Shown here: in pieces, positions 43,827-52,260 of the stretch
How positions within the stretch are numbered: the first letter of the stretch is position 1
How the letters are laid out: every line of letters begins with the position of its first letter
Origin: UBA525 sp963724455
GTDB lineage: Archaea > Nanobdellota > Nanobdellia > Woesearchaeales > UBA525
Assembly (NCBI GenBank): GCA_963724455.1
Contig: CAVRUV010000022.1
Coordinates: 8,040 to 72,039, forward strand
Direction: 5' to 3'
Length of the DNA stretch: 64,000 bases
The notes under the pieces: generated by a model
What the model was told of the DNA's origin: nothing
The model's database searches: none
Seen by the model: the letters and a program-made list of their open reading frames with translations, nothing else
Position numbers and translations under genes: made by a program

Positions 43827-44023
43827 GTTTTCACCTGTGAGACTTTTAAATATAGTTTTATGTATTATTTTATTATGTATATTTGTATAATTGTGTTGTA
43901 TGTATTATTGTCCATTTGTGCATGATATTTAATGATTACGGCAAAGCTTTATTTGCTTTAAAATAAAAGGTGGGGAAGATAAAGTAAGATAGCTGAATGC
44001 AGATATGAGAAAATAACGAACTG

Positions 44024-44045
44024 TGTGAGTTACAGGTAACTCACA
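44024..44045. repeat. Perfect 10-bp inverted repeat before the hydrolase gene
   Basis: TGTGAGTTAC and GTAACTCACA are separated by AG. The dyad ends 1-2 nt before the GGCGGGTG ribosome site of the alpha/beta hydrolase gene. It may be an operator for a dimeric regulator or an mRNA hairpin that limits ribosome access. Confidence 0.55.
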
Positions 44046-44056
44046 GGCGGGTGTTT

Positions 44057-44689
44057 ATGGGGTCGATGATTCAATATTTTGAACTTCGTAGTAGAAAAAT
44101 TGCGTATATTCTTGATATACCTCGCAAATTTAGTACAGGCATTCTTTTTATTCCAGGCGTTAGCGGTGGTGCAACTAGCAATAAATTCAAATGGATTGCC
44201 GATATGTGCCTTGCGAATAATATGTGCTGCTTACGAGCGGATTTATGGGACGAGAACACTATTGGAGAAGAATCCATTGACCAATTGCTAGAAGATGAAG
44301 AATTGCTAGTAGATATTTTGCAATCCGTTGGTTGCAAACGCGTTTTTATTGTATGCAAGAGTTTTGGATCAGTTCTTGGATTGTTATTGAAAGCAGATGC
44401 GTATGTGGCGCTTTCTCCTGCATTAAGTCTTGGAAATTCCTCTCATCAAATGAAATTAAAGGAGTTTGCATCAGCTTTAGATATTGGCATTACTCCTATA
44501 ATTGGTAAAAAACCATTGCTTATCTTGCAAGGCAGTGATGATGAAAACGTGAGCGTTGCACATGCAGTGCATGTTGCTGAAAACCTGCCGGAAGCAAGCC
44601 TTCTTATCATCGAAGGAGCAGGGCACTCGTTCAAAGGCTATGAGGATATTGTAGAACAAGAAATATTCTCGTTTTTACGTTCTGTCTGA
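44057..44689 (+). CDS. Alpha/beta hydrolase
   Basis: The 210-residue protein has an oxyanion strand (GILFIPGVSGG), the nucleophile elbow VCKSFGSVLGLLL (Ser in a C-x-S-x-G context instead of G-x-S-x-G), an acidic residue strand (LLILQGSDDENV) and the final His in EGAGHSFKGYEDI. This is the order of the alpha/beta hydrolase triad. It is probably an esterase or thioesterase; the substrate is unknown. A perfect inverted repeat lies just upstream. Confidence 0.82.
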   Translation: MGSMIQYFELRSRKIAYILDIPRKFSTGILFIPGVSGGATSNKFKWIADMCLANNMCCLRADLWDENTIGEESIDQLLEDEELLVDILQSVGCKRVFIVCKSFGSVLGLLLKADAYVALSPALSLGNSSHQMKLKEFASALDIGITPIIGKKPLLILQGSDDENVSVAHAVHVAENLPEASLLIIEGAGHSFKGYEDIVEQEIFSFLRSV

Positions 44690-44709
44690 AGAGTTTGAGA
44701 CCCTAAACC

Positions 44710-44717
44710 TTTATAAA
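44710..44717 (+). promoter_or_regulatory. TATA box of tRNA-Thr
   Basis: TTTATAAA lies 29 nt before G1 of tRNA-Thr. Confidence 0.65.
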
Positions 44718-44745
44718 TTCAAGGCGGTTTTCATGGATATACGCC

Positions 44746-44817
44746 GCCTCCTTGGCTCAGTGGTAGAGCGCACCCTTGGTAAGGGTGAGGTCTCGAGTTC
44801 AATTCTCGAAGGGGGCA
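44746..44817 (+). tRNA. tRNA-Thr (anticodon GGT)
   Basis: The sequence folds into a cloverleaf: acceptor GCCTCCT/AGGGGGC (one U-G pair), D-stem GCTC/GAGC, anticodon stem CACCC/GGGTG with loop TTGGTAA (anticodon GGT), and T-stem TCGAG/CTCGA with loop TTCAATT. The discriminator is A and no CCA is encoded. It is followed within 4 nt by the convergent end of the EEP nuclease gene. Confidence 0.95.
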
Positions 44818-44820
44818 TAT

Positions 44821-45546
44821 TTAGATTTCTATTGTGGCTATTATTGCTGTATGATCAGATACTACTTTTTTTGAATAAGTGACTTTTTTGAAATTGTATT
44901 GTTTCGGAATTAGTATGTAGTCTAATGTTACATTTCCTCTTTTGTATGAGATATATCTTTTGAAATCATAGGAGTTCTTATGATTTTTATTTATGATCTC
45001 GTTAATATCTTTAGGAAGATCTTCTTTTGCAGGTATTTGTATATTGAAGTCTCCTGCTAGAATTACTGGTTGTTTGTTTATTAGTGTTGCAGTTTCTTGA
45101 AGGTGCAATCTTGACCAATCGTCTCTATTTGAGAAGTGAATATTCCAAATTGGTATTTTTTTATTACCTATTTTAATTGTTAGTTGTTGTATTACTCTTT
45201 TATGCCTATCCTCGTGTTGTTGTACAAGATATTTTATGTTTTGTTTGGTTATAGGATGTTTGCTTAAGCATAATAGTCCTTCGTACACTTCTTCAGTAAG
45301 TGGTATTTTATGCTCGCTAAGTAATTTTTTTACAGGAAAGTATTTTGCGTAGGAATATTTTGTTTTTGTCTTTAGAAGTTTGCCTTGATCTTGACCTTTC
45401 TTATTATAACGCCTATCATCTCGTACTTCTTGCATGACGATTATATCAGGTTTTTCTTTAGAAATTATTTCTAGTATATTGCTTAATCGCAATTCCCAAT
45501 TTCCATTATAGCCCCATAGATTTAAGGTCATTATTTTTAGTTGCAT
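44821..45546 (-). CDS. Endonuclease/exonuclease/phosphatase (EEP) family protein
   Basis: The 241-residue protein has the EEP motifs: LKIMTLNLWGYNG, IIVMQEVRDD (catalytic Glu), IWNIHFSNRDDWSR, VILAGDFNIQ (catalytic Asp and Asn) and VVSDHTAII (the terminal SDH). Members cleave DNA, RNA or phospho-ester lipids with magnesium. There is no signal peptide. The upstream gene's TGA abuts an in-frame GTG at 45555, so the two genes are translationally coupled; I prefer the ATG at 45546. Confidence 0.86.
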   Translation of the reverse strand: MQLKIMTLNLWGYNGNWELRLSNILEIISKEKPDIIVMQEVRDDRRYNKKGQDQGKLLKTKTKYSYAKYFPVKKLLSEHKIPLTEEVYEGLLCLSKHPITKQNIKYLVQQHEDRHKRVIQQLTIKIGNKKIPIWNIHFSNRDDWSRLHLQETATLINKQPVILAGDFNIQIPAKEDLPKDINEIINKNHKNSYDFKRYISYKRGNVTLDYILIPKQYNFKKVTYSKKVVSDHTAIIATIEI

Positions 45547-45555
45547 ATTGTTCAC

Positions 45556-45999
45556 TCATGGGCTTTCATGTCTAACTGTTGTCCAGAATTCTTGTTCGGT
45601 GAGAACGCCTCTTGTTAATGCGCGAATAGCGGGGCATGTTGCTGTTTGTTTATTCATAGCTTCGCCATCAAGAGTTGTAATAATAGTTACTGTGTCGCAA
45701 TGGTGTCCTGCGGAAATTCCATAAATCATTGCCCAATCGTAAATCAGTGCATCATCAAATCTATCAACTGCTGATTCTGCTTTGTATTGGATGATATATC
45801 CGTGTCGTGTAGCGTCGATGTAATCTATTTTTACGCCTTCAACAGTTAGCATCTTTGCTATGTCTTGTGCTTCAGCAGGTGTTGATACTTCGTATGGCGC
45901 TGTTGCATACCAATACCATATTCCAATTAATATTAGCACTAATACTACTGTTGATATAATTATGATCTTGCTTTTGTGCTTGTGTTTATGTTCGCTCAT
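45556..45999 (-). CDS. Single-span membrane protein of unknown function
   Basis: The 147-residue protein has a His/Lys-rich cytosolic start (SEHKHKHKSK), one membrane helix (residues about 13-32, IIIISTVVLVLILIGIWYWY), and an extracytosolic domain of about 110 residues with two cysteines (GHHCDTV and TATCPAI) that may form a disulfide. Its stop codon abuts the EEP gene. No family is recognised. The ATG at 45999 is preferred to a GTG three codons earlier. Confidence 0.65.
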   Translation of the reverse strand: MSEHKHKHKSKIIIISTVVLVLILIGIWYWYATAPYEVSTPAEAQDIAKMLTVEGVKIDYIDATRHGYIIQYKAESAVDRFDDALIYDWAMIYGISAGHHCDTVTIITTLDGEAMNKQTATCPAIRALTRGVLTEQEFWTTVRHESP

Positions 46000-46090
46000 G
46001 TTTTTCACGTGATTTTGTTTGTTAAGTTTTCCCAGCTTTGTAATTTGTCTTGTTTGATGCTTGAGTTCATGATTTAATTCTTTTAGTTTT

Positions 46091-46182
46091 TGTCGCAGAG
46101 GTTTTCTGCTCCCTCATCGCAGGTTTTACGAAAACCATCCTGCATGAATCGGATGGTTTTCTGGTGTTACTCTAAGGCGACA
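46091..46182 (+). ncRNA. Structured intergenic RNA element, copy E
   Basis: The outer stem TGTCGC (46091-46096) pairs with GCGACA (46177-46182). The hairpin GCAG/CTGC follows, then TCCCTC and CGCAGGTTTTACG. The stem GAAAACCATCC/GGATGGTTTTC carries the loop TGCATGAATC (46141-46150), identical to copies B and D. The 3' block GGTGTTACTCTAAGG closes. It lies between two leftward genes but is oriented rightward, so it is antisense to the local transcription. Confidence 0.78.
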
Positions 46183-46197
46183 CTTTTTACTTCTAAA

Positions 46198-47868
46198 CTA
46201 ATATCCGCTGATACCATCAGTATCGCAGTTTGCAGGGTCATCAAAGCAGTTGCCCATCTTAACTGATCGTTCTGCTTTTTCTGTTCCTACTTTTATTACA
46301 ACTCCGAATGTCTCTTTAGTGACTGTACTTGCAGTATCTCCAAAGACTGGAATGTATGATGTTGCTTTTTCTAAGCCTTTACCTAGCAATACTCCGCCCT
46401 TTAGTACGCGTGCTCTGCCAGGATCGATAGCTCCCGATGTTACTTTTTCGTTAATTTTGTTAATCTTATCAGTTGTTTCTTTTACTGCGGTATAAGTCTC
46501 TTTTGCCTTATCGTAGTAGCCTTTTGCTTTTTCAATTGTATTACCAATTTTTTCAAGCTTCTCATTTACCTTTTCCATCTTCTCATTTACTTTTTCATAA
46601 GCTTCTTGTGCTTTCTCAAGTTTATCTTTGACTGATGGAGGTGCGTTTTTATCAATCCAACCAGTTCCCATTTTTTTAAGTTTTTCTTTAGCTGCTTCAG
46701 TTGCAGCTTCGGTTGCTGAATCGATCTTATCACCGACAGCCTTTGCTGCTTTATCATAAGTATTCTTCTTTAGTGTATTTGCTATATCATCAAGACGACC
46801 ATTTTCTTCATGCTTGCTTTTGATATCTTCAAGTAATTTCTTTTGATCTTCTTTATTCATATCTTGTCTTTTTTGTTTTTCTTTTATGAATTCTTTTGTG
46901 ATGGCATCGCGCATGTCTTTATCTTCAACGCCATCTAGAGTAGATGATAATCTGGATTTTTTCTCTTCATCAGCAGTTGGATTCTTTGTCTTATCAACGC
47001 CAGTAAAGACCTCTTTTACCTTATTTGCTGCAGCTTGTGCTTTGTCAGCTGCTGATTGTAATTTATCACCTGCAGCTGCTGCAGTCTCATCAATAGTCTT
47101 TGTTGTGCCAGAAACTTTATCGATTAATTTTTCCCACCAAGGTCTAGTATCTTCTTTTTTATCTTTAGTATCTTTATCAGTTGGAACTACAGGAATGTCT
47201 TTGGTATCTTTAGTTGTAGGAGTTGTTTCTTTTGTAGTTGTCGGCTTTGTGGTAGTTGGTTCTTTTGTAGTTGGCTCTTTAGTAGTTGGAACTATAGGTT
47301 CTTTAGTTGTAGGTTCTTTGGTTGTTGGAGTGGTTGGTTTTGCAGTATCTTTTGTTGTTGGAGTTGTAGGTTCAACTGCTGCTTTCATGCAACTTCCGCC
47401 ACCAAGCCCGCCAGCAACCCAACTAAATCCAGTTCCACAATCAGCGGGCTTTCCCTCGCTTGATCTTCCTCTAGCAACTCCTGTTCTGCAATCAGTTTGT
47501 GCTGAGCCACTAAGTCCGTCGCAATCATTTGCACTTCCGCCTTTTGCGCCCACATTCTGGTAGCATTCATCTTGAGTATAACTATTCATTCCACCAACGA
47601 TTTTATCGCAAGGTTTTGGATCGTTTGTCTTATCAGCTACTTGCAAATAGCATTTATCTTTTGGAGGATTTTGTCCAACAAAACCAGTTCCTGGAATCTT
47701 ATCGCAACCATCAGTTTCTCCTAATACTTCAGAGAGTTTTTGATAACAGTGATCGGTTCCTCTATTAGTTATTAGATTGCCTCCTTCGCAAATTGAGCAG
47801 CCCGATAGGCATCCTGTCATAAGAAAACTGACTGATATGAGAAAAATAATGAATTTAATGCTTACCAT
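46198..47868 (-). CDS. Secreted or lipid-anchored coiled-coil protein with Thr/Lys/Pro repeats
   Basis: The 556-residue protein has a signal with a lipobox-like end (FLMTGCLSGC). Residues 25-160 are Cys-rich, with four C-Y/C-D spaced pairs (DHCYQKL, DKCYLQV, DECYQNV, NDCDGL). Residues about 170-235 are PTTKEP-type repeats, likely an extended glycosylated spacer. Residues about 250-475 are a charged Ala/Lys/Glu helix, probably a coiled coil, followed by a C-terminal hydrophobic patch and CFDDPANCD. It is probably a cell-surface spacer or adhesion protein. Confidence 0.7.
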   Translation of the reverse strand: MVSIKFIIFLISVSFLMTGCLSGCSICEGGNLITNRGTDHCYQKLSEVLGETDGCDKIPGTGFVGQNPPKDKCYLQVADKTNDPKPCDKIVGGMNSYTQDECYQNVGAKGGSANDCDGLSGSAQTDCRTGVARGRSSEGKPADCGTGFSWVAGGLGGGSCMKAAVEPTTPTTKDTAKPTTPTTKEPTTKEPIVPTTKEPTTKEPTTTKPTTTKETTPTTKDTKDIPVVPTDKDTKDKKEDTRPWWEKLIDKVSGTTKTIDETAAAAGDKLQSAADKAQAAANKVKEVFTGVDKTKNPTADEEKKSRLSSTLDGVEDKDMRDAITKEFIKEKQKRQDMNKEDQKKLLEDIKSKHEENGRLDDIANTLKKNTYDKAAKAVGDKIDSATEAATEAAKEKLKKMGTGWIDKNAPPSVKDKLEKAQEAYEKVNEKMEKVNEKLEKIGNTIEKAKGYYDKAKETYTAVKETTDKINKINEKVTSGAIDPGRARVLKGGVLLGKGLEKATSYIPVFGDTASTVTKETFGVVIKVGTEKAERSVKMGNCFDDPANCDTDGISGY

Positions 47869-48070
47869 TTATTATGTCCCCATCACCTATTATGATATCT
47901 TGGAGATATGTTATTAATAAACGTTTTGATAAAAATGTGAAAAACTAATTAAAATAAGTTTGATAAGAATAAATGTACTAAAACTAAAAATGGTTAAAAT
48001 AAAATATGTTAAAAAACATAAAAAAATATAACCTAATAAAAAATAAAAGAAGTTAAAAAATTAAAAAATT

Positions 48071-49327
48071 TTATTTCTTGTTCTTTTCGCTTTTCTCTTT
48101 TGCAGCAGTTCCTTTTACACGTTTTACTAATCGTATAACGATGATTGCTACTACGATGAGCCATAAGAACCAATAGTCCAAAAAGACTGCTCGCAAGATG
48201 CTTTTATGTTCAATAGTGAGTGATATCTTTGTAGTATCTTGCAATTTTTTGCCTTGTGCATCCTCATAATCGACCAATAGGTCTAATCCATAAGTTCCCG
48301 CGGTGCCATCTTTATCTATTGTTGTTGTGAATTCAATCGGTTTTGATTCTCCGGTTGCTAATGTCTCAACATATCGTACACTGCCATCGGTTGAGAATGG
48401 GTATTGTGGCAGCATCTTTATGCGCATTTTGCGCGCAGTATCTGTGCCGGTGTTTGTGATCTTGAATCTGATTGTGCGCATATTTTCTGCTGCAAATAAT
48501 GAGTCGCTACCAGCATCAATTGTTGTGAACTGTGCTTTCTTTGTTACATGTAATACTAGGGGAATTGTGCGCTTTTGAGCATTCAGGTTCTCATCTAAGT
48601 ATGTTGCAGTAAGCACAAGGTCGTAATCTTTTGCAGCAGCATCTTTTGGTACTTCCAAATTGAATTGTGCATTTTTGCTCTCTTTAGCGTTGAGTGTTCC
48701 AAGACTCGTGGAGGTACTTGCCCATTTTATCTCTATTGGTGAAGGTGCAGAAAGCGTAAGTGTTGTTGTTTGCGCAGCATATGATCCAGTATTTTCAACT
48801 TGTAATGTTATGCTTGCGCTATTGCCTGCATATACATCAACTGGATTAGAACTGATGATGCGCGCAGTAAGTTCCGGGCTTCCACTAATTTGTAAATTAA
48901 TGATGTTAGTATTTGAAAATTGTGTCAATAGTGTAGTTTGATAATTATTTGTGATAGTAATTGGATATGTTCCTCCGTTTGCATTGGAGTCTATGTGCAT
49001 TGGTATGCGCACAATCTTTTCTTGACCATCGCACATTTGCTCAACTGGCACTGTGCTTACTCCTTTTAGTGTGAATGGAGCATTTGCTTGCACATTTGTT
49101 GTGATGCCCATTGCACATGGGGCTGGTTGAACATTTTGTAGGTGCAACACCAGTGTGAAGTCTTTTCCTACTTGAGCTTGTCCTTCTAGTATTTCAAATT
49201 TTGAGATTATGAGGTTTGGGCTATCAACTGCGTGGGCAGTAGGTATTGCGGCAAGCAGAATAAATAGGATTGTACTTATGATTGCTGCTATGTGCATGAT
49301 GTTTGTGTTGTTTTGTTGGGATGTCAT
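48071..49327 (-). CDS. Surface protein with CARDB/S-layer-like domains, ABC partner
   Basis: The 418-residue protein has a signal peptide (residues about 10-33), about three beta-sandwich domains of the COG1361/CARDB/NPCBM-associated type (motifs LVLHLQNV, ITLQVENTGSYAAQT, IRFKITNTGTDTARKM), and one C-terminal membrane helix (LWLIVVAIIVIRLV) with a basic tail. It lies 120 nt downstream of an ABC permease gene on the same strand. This is a familiar set in archaea: the protein probably presents or protects exported material at the outer face. Confidence 0.75.
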   Translation of the reverse strand: MTSQQNNTNIMHIAAIISTILFILLAAIPTAHAVDSPNLIISKFEILEGQAQVGKDFTLVLHLQNVQPAPCAMGITTNVQANAPFTLKGVSTVPVEQMCDGQEKIVRIPMHIDSNANGGTYPITITNNYQTTLLTQFSNTNIINLQISGSPELTARIISSNPVDVYAGNSASITLQVENTGSYAAQTTTLTLSAPSPIEIKWASTSTSLGTLNAKESKNAQFNLEVPKDAAAKDYDLVLTATYLDENLNAQKRTIPLVLHVTKKAQFTTIDAGSDSLFAAENMRTIRFKITNTGTDTARKMRIKMLPQYPFSTDGSVRYVETLATGESKPIEFTTTIDKDGTAGTYGLDLLVDYEDAQGKKLQDTTKISLTIEHKSILRAVFLDYWFLWLIVVAIIVIRLVKRVKGTAAKEKSEKNKK

Positions 49328-49447
49328 GTGCGTTCCTCCAGGAGTGTATGTTTTTTAATTTTGTAATATTTTACGATTTATTTTTTATTATTACTTTTTT
49401 TAATTACTTTTTATTATTACTTGTGTCTTTTTTCTTTACTTGTATTA

Positions 49448-51067
49448 TTACTCTATATCACGTTTGAATACTTTGAATAGTATTAGTATTAATATTGCTA
49501 AAAATAGTAAAAGTATTGATACCGGGAACAAAATTTCTGTAATTGAGAATCCTTTAACCATTACACCACGCAGTGCATCTCCTGCGTATGTTGCGGGAAT
49601 AAATGCTGCAATGCCTTGCAAGTATGATGGCATGGATTGTATTGGGAAGAACGCTCCTGCAAGGAACATCGTCGGCATACTAACAACCATTGCAAGTGCC
49701 ATATATTGCGGTTCAGTTTTTACCATGCTAGATAGTATCATACCAACTGCAGTTGAGATGCAGATATAGATTATGAGGATGAGTCCGATGAGTGCAAGGC
49801 TACCTTCAATCTTTATATTGAATAAAAGTATTGCAACTGCAATAAGGAATGCGGCTCTACATAATTCAAATAATACATAGAAGATTAGTGTTCCTGATAG
49901 AATTGTTGTGTTTGAGGTTGGTGTCAAGAATACTCTGGTAAGAGATCCTTCACGCTTTTCACCTACAACTGATCTGCCCATATTCATTACTGCACCTTGG
50001 AAGATTGTGAGCGCAATAAGGCTAGGAATAAGGAAGTCGATTGCTTGACGACCAGTTCCGTATGCAGGTTTTTCTTCATAGGTAAGAGGTTTTAGTAAAA
50101 CATCTGAACGTTTTTTTGTAAATGTATGAACTGTGTTGAGTGCATGAATAACTTTTTGTTCGTATGTTTGTTTACGTGCATGTGCTAGTGTGCTTCCAGT
50201 TGTTGCAAGTTGTGTTGCAGCAGCAAGTTCTTTTGCGTTTGCATCAATATTTTTCTTAGCACTATCTAATGATGCAATTTGTGCATGCATGCCATCTGCA
50301 CTTGCTGGTTCGCGTACATAAGTATTATCTGTAGATATTGTCTCATTATCTTTTATGATACTAGGAGTGGTTATACTAGGTGATGGAAGATTTGATGCTA
50401 TTGCTTTGATGTTCTGCGCAATAATTCCTCGTGCATAAATATCATTAGTTTGTGCTGCGAGCAAGTGTTGTTTGATTATGTCATATTGAGAATTATCGCT
50501 TGTAATGTATGCATCAAGATCATTTGCAGCATCATCGACTGTGCGTTGATCGGCGGTTAATTGTTGCATTGCAAGATTGTGCGCAAAATTGTTGATGATT
50601 GTATTTAATGCTTGTTTTGATGTTGCCGCTATGGCAGAGTCAGATTCATCTACAATAACTACAATTCCTCGTTGTACTCCTGCATCGATATCATTTTGTA
50701 AGTTAGGCGGAATTTCTATTATGACTCGCACATCTCCTAAATCCAGGAGTCTTCGAGCTTCACCTTCTGTACTTACAACTCTTGTTATTGAGAATACTTG
50801 ATTTGATTGTATTGCTTGTTGCAAATCTTGTGATATTTGAGAATTGTCTTGTACTACAATAGCAGTAGAGATGTGTTTTGGAGTATTACCCGAACTAGAT
50901 CCTAAAACAAGCATCATGACTATTGGGAATATTAATAATGGAATAAGACGTACTTTATCACGAGTGAGTACGATGAAATTTTTACGAATGATTGCTTTAA
51001 CTTTTTTAAGATCGAAGAGTTTTTCATGATATTCAGTATCGTTTGTTGTTTGTTTTTTCGATGCCAT
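49448..51067 (-). CDS. ABC-2 type export permease
   Basis: The 539-residue protein has one N-terminal membrane helix (LIPLLIFPIVMMLVLGSSSG), a large extracytosolic domain (residues about 55-320, DVRVIIEIP and DESDSAIAATSKQALN), and five C-terminal helices ending LLLFLAILILILFKVF. The motif GREKR-like VVGEKREGSLTRVFLTPTSN is the conserved ABC-2 loop. This is the ABC2_membrane_3 layout. It works with the ATPase encoded just upstream to export a drug, lipid or polymer (substrate unknown). Confidence 0.88.
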   Translation of the reverse strand: MASKKQTTNDTEYHEKLFDLKKVKAIIRKNFIVLTRDKVRLIPLLIFPIVMMLVLGSSSGNTPKHISTAIVVQDNSQISQDLQQAIQSNQVFSITRVVSTEGEARRLLDLGDVRVIIEIPPNLQNDIDAGVQRGIVVIVDESDSAIAATSKQALNTIINNFAHNLAMQQLTADQRTVDDAANDLDAYITSDNSQYDIIKQHLLAAQTNDIYARGIIAQNIKAIASNLPSPSITTPSIIKDNETISTDNTYVREPASADGMHAQIASLDSAKKNIDANAKELAAATQLATTGSTLAHARKQTYEQKVIHALNTVHTFTKKRSDVLLKPLTYEEKPAYGTGRQAIDFLIPSLIALTIFQGAVMNMGRSVVGEKREGSLTRVFLTPTSNTTILSGTLIFYVLFELCRAAFLIAVAILLFNIKIEGSLALIGLILIIYICISTAVGMILSSMVKTEPQYMALAMVVSMPTMFLAGAFFPIQSMPSYLQGIAAFIPATYAGDALRGVMVKGFSITEILFPVSILLLFLAILILILFKVFKRDIE

Positions 51068-51109
51068 AGTAATTATTTTTCTGTTTGTATTAGTTTGTAG
51101 TGTGTTTTT

Positions 51110-52072
51110 TTAATCTCGTAAATCTTTTTTTGTAAGTTGAATGAATACTTCTTCGAGTGACGGTTCGCGTAAACGTATTTCTTCAATTTCAATTCTACGC
51201 TTGTGGAAGAAATCGCTGATGCGATAAAACATTTTTTCTTTGTGCTGTGTTATGATGAGTATTTTACGTTCGTGATCATGATGTTCTACTCTAGTAACTC
51301 CAGGTATCTTTCGTATATCTGCAAGAAGTTCTTTACTTGGTGAATCTATCATTACTTCAAAAGTATGGCCGTCGCTAATCATGTGTTTTAGCTCATCGCT
51401 TGTTCCGTCTGCGATAATTTTTCCTTTGTCCATGATGACTATTCTATCGCAGATTTTTTCTGCTTCTTCCATATCGTGTGTTGTGTAGATTATAGTCATA
51501 CCTTCAGAATTTAATTTTTGAGTAATTTCACGCATAGCGATTCTACTTTGTGGATCAAGGCCTGTTGTTGGTTCATCCATGAAAAGAATTTTAGGATTTG
51601 AAATGATGCTTGTAGCAAGCGATAATCGTTGTTTCATTCCGCCGGAAAATACTCCTGCAATTCTATCTTTGTGCTCATAGAGTGAGACATGTTTTAGAAG
51701 ATATTCGGAGCGCTCTTTAATCTCTTTATCACTCATGCCGTATAGTTGTCCGATATACTCAAGGTTTTCTTGTGCAGTAAGTTCTGGAAATAGCGCAAAT
51801 GTTTGTGGAACAACGCCGATTGCGCTTCTGATTTTTACTCCTTCTTTTACAAGATCATGATTAGAAACAATTGCAGTTCCAGAAGTTGGTTTGATAAGCG
51901 TTGTGAGCATGCTAATGGTTGTAGTTTTTCCTGCGCCATTAGGGCCTAGAAAACCGAAAATTTCGCCTTCTCGAATGACTAGATTCATATTATCGACTGC
52001 AGTGAACTTGCCAAAACGTTTAGAGAGATTTTTTATTTCGATAATATTACGTTTGCTTGTCGTTTTATCCAC
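51110..52072 (-). CDS. ABC transporter ATPase, DrrA-like
   Basis: The 320-residue protein has Walker A GPNGAGKTTT, Q-loop VVPQTFALFPELTA, signature FSGGMKQRLSLA, Walker B ILFMDEPTTGLD and the H-loop YTTHDMEEAE. A C-terminal 80-residue domain resembles that of DrrA/CcmA-type exporters. The start at GTG 52072 follows GGTGTGAT and lies downstream of a TTATATAA box at 52104-52112; upstream in-frame codons are outside the transcript. It powers the permease encoded 42 nt downstream. Confidence 0.92.
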   Translation of the reverse strand: MDKTTSKRNIIEIKNLSKRFGKFTAVDNMNLVIREGEIFGFLGPNGAGKTTTISMLTTLIKPTSGTAIVSNHDLVKEGVKIRSAIGVVPQTFALFPELTAQENLEYIGQLYGMSDKEIKERSEYLLKHVSLYEHKDRIAGVFSGGMKQRLSLATSIISNPKILFMDEPTTGLDPQSRIAMREITQKLNSEGMTIIYTTHDMEEAEKICDRIVIMDKGKIIADGTSDELKHMISDGHTFEVMIDSPSKELLADIRKIPGVTRVEHHDHERKILIITQHKEKMFYRISDFFHKRRIEIEEIRLREPSLEEVFIQLTKKDLRD

Positions 52073-52260
52073 ATCACACCACTTATCAGGGTGCCCTTTA
52101 GGGTTATATAAACTTACTGCAATATGAGCTTCTTTGTTAAAAAATAATTTATACAAAAATGTGTGAAAATGACAAACTAAAAAATAAAACTAATAAAAAA
52201 TTAAACTATAGAAAAATAAAAAATTGAAGATAAAAAAAGAAGTTAAAATAAAAAAGAAGT

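Noticed and set aside
47160..47380. Short tandem DNA repeats that could suggest a CRISPR or minisatellite
   Set aside because: They encode in-frame PTTKEP repeats of the surface protein; spacing and spacers do not fit a CRISPR array.
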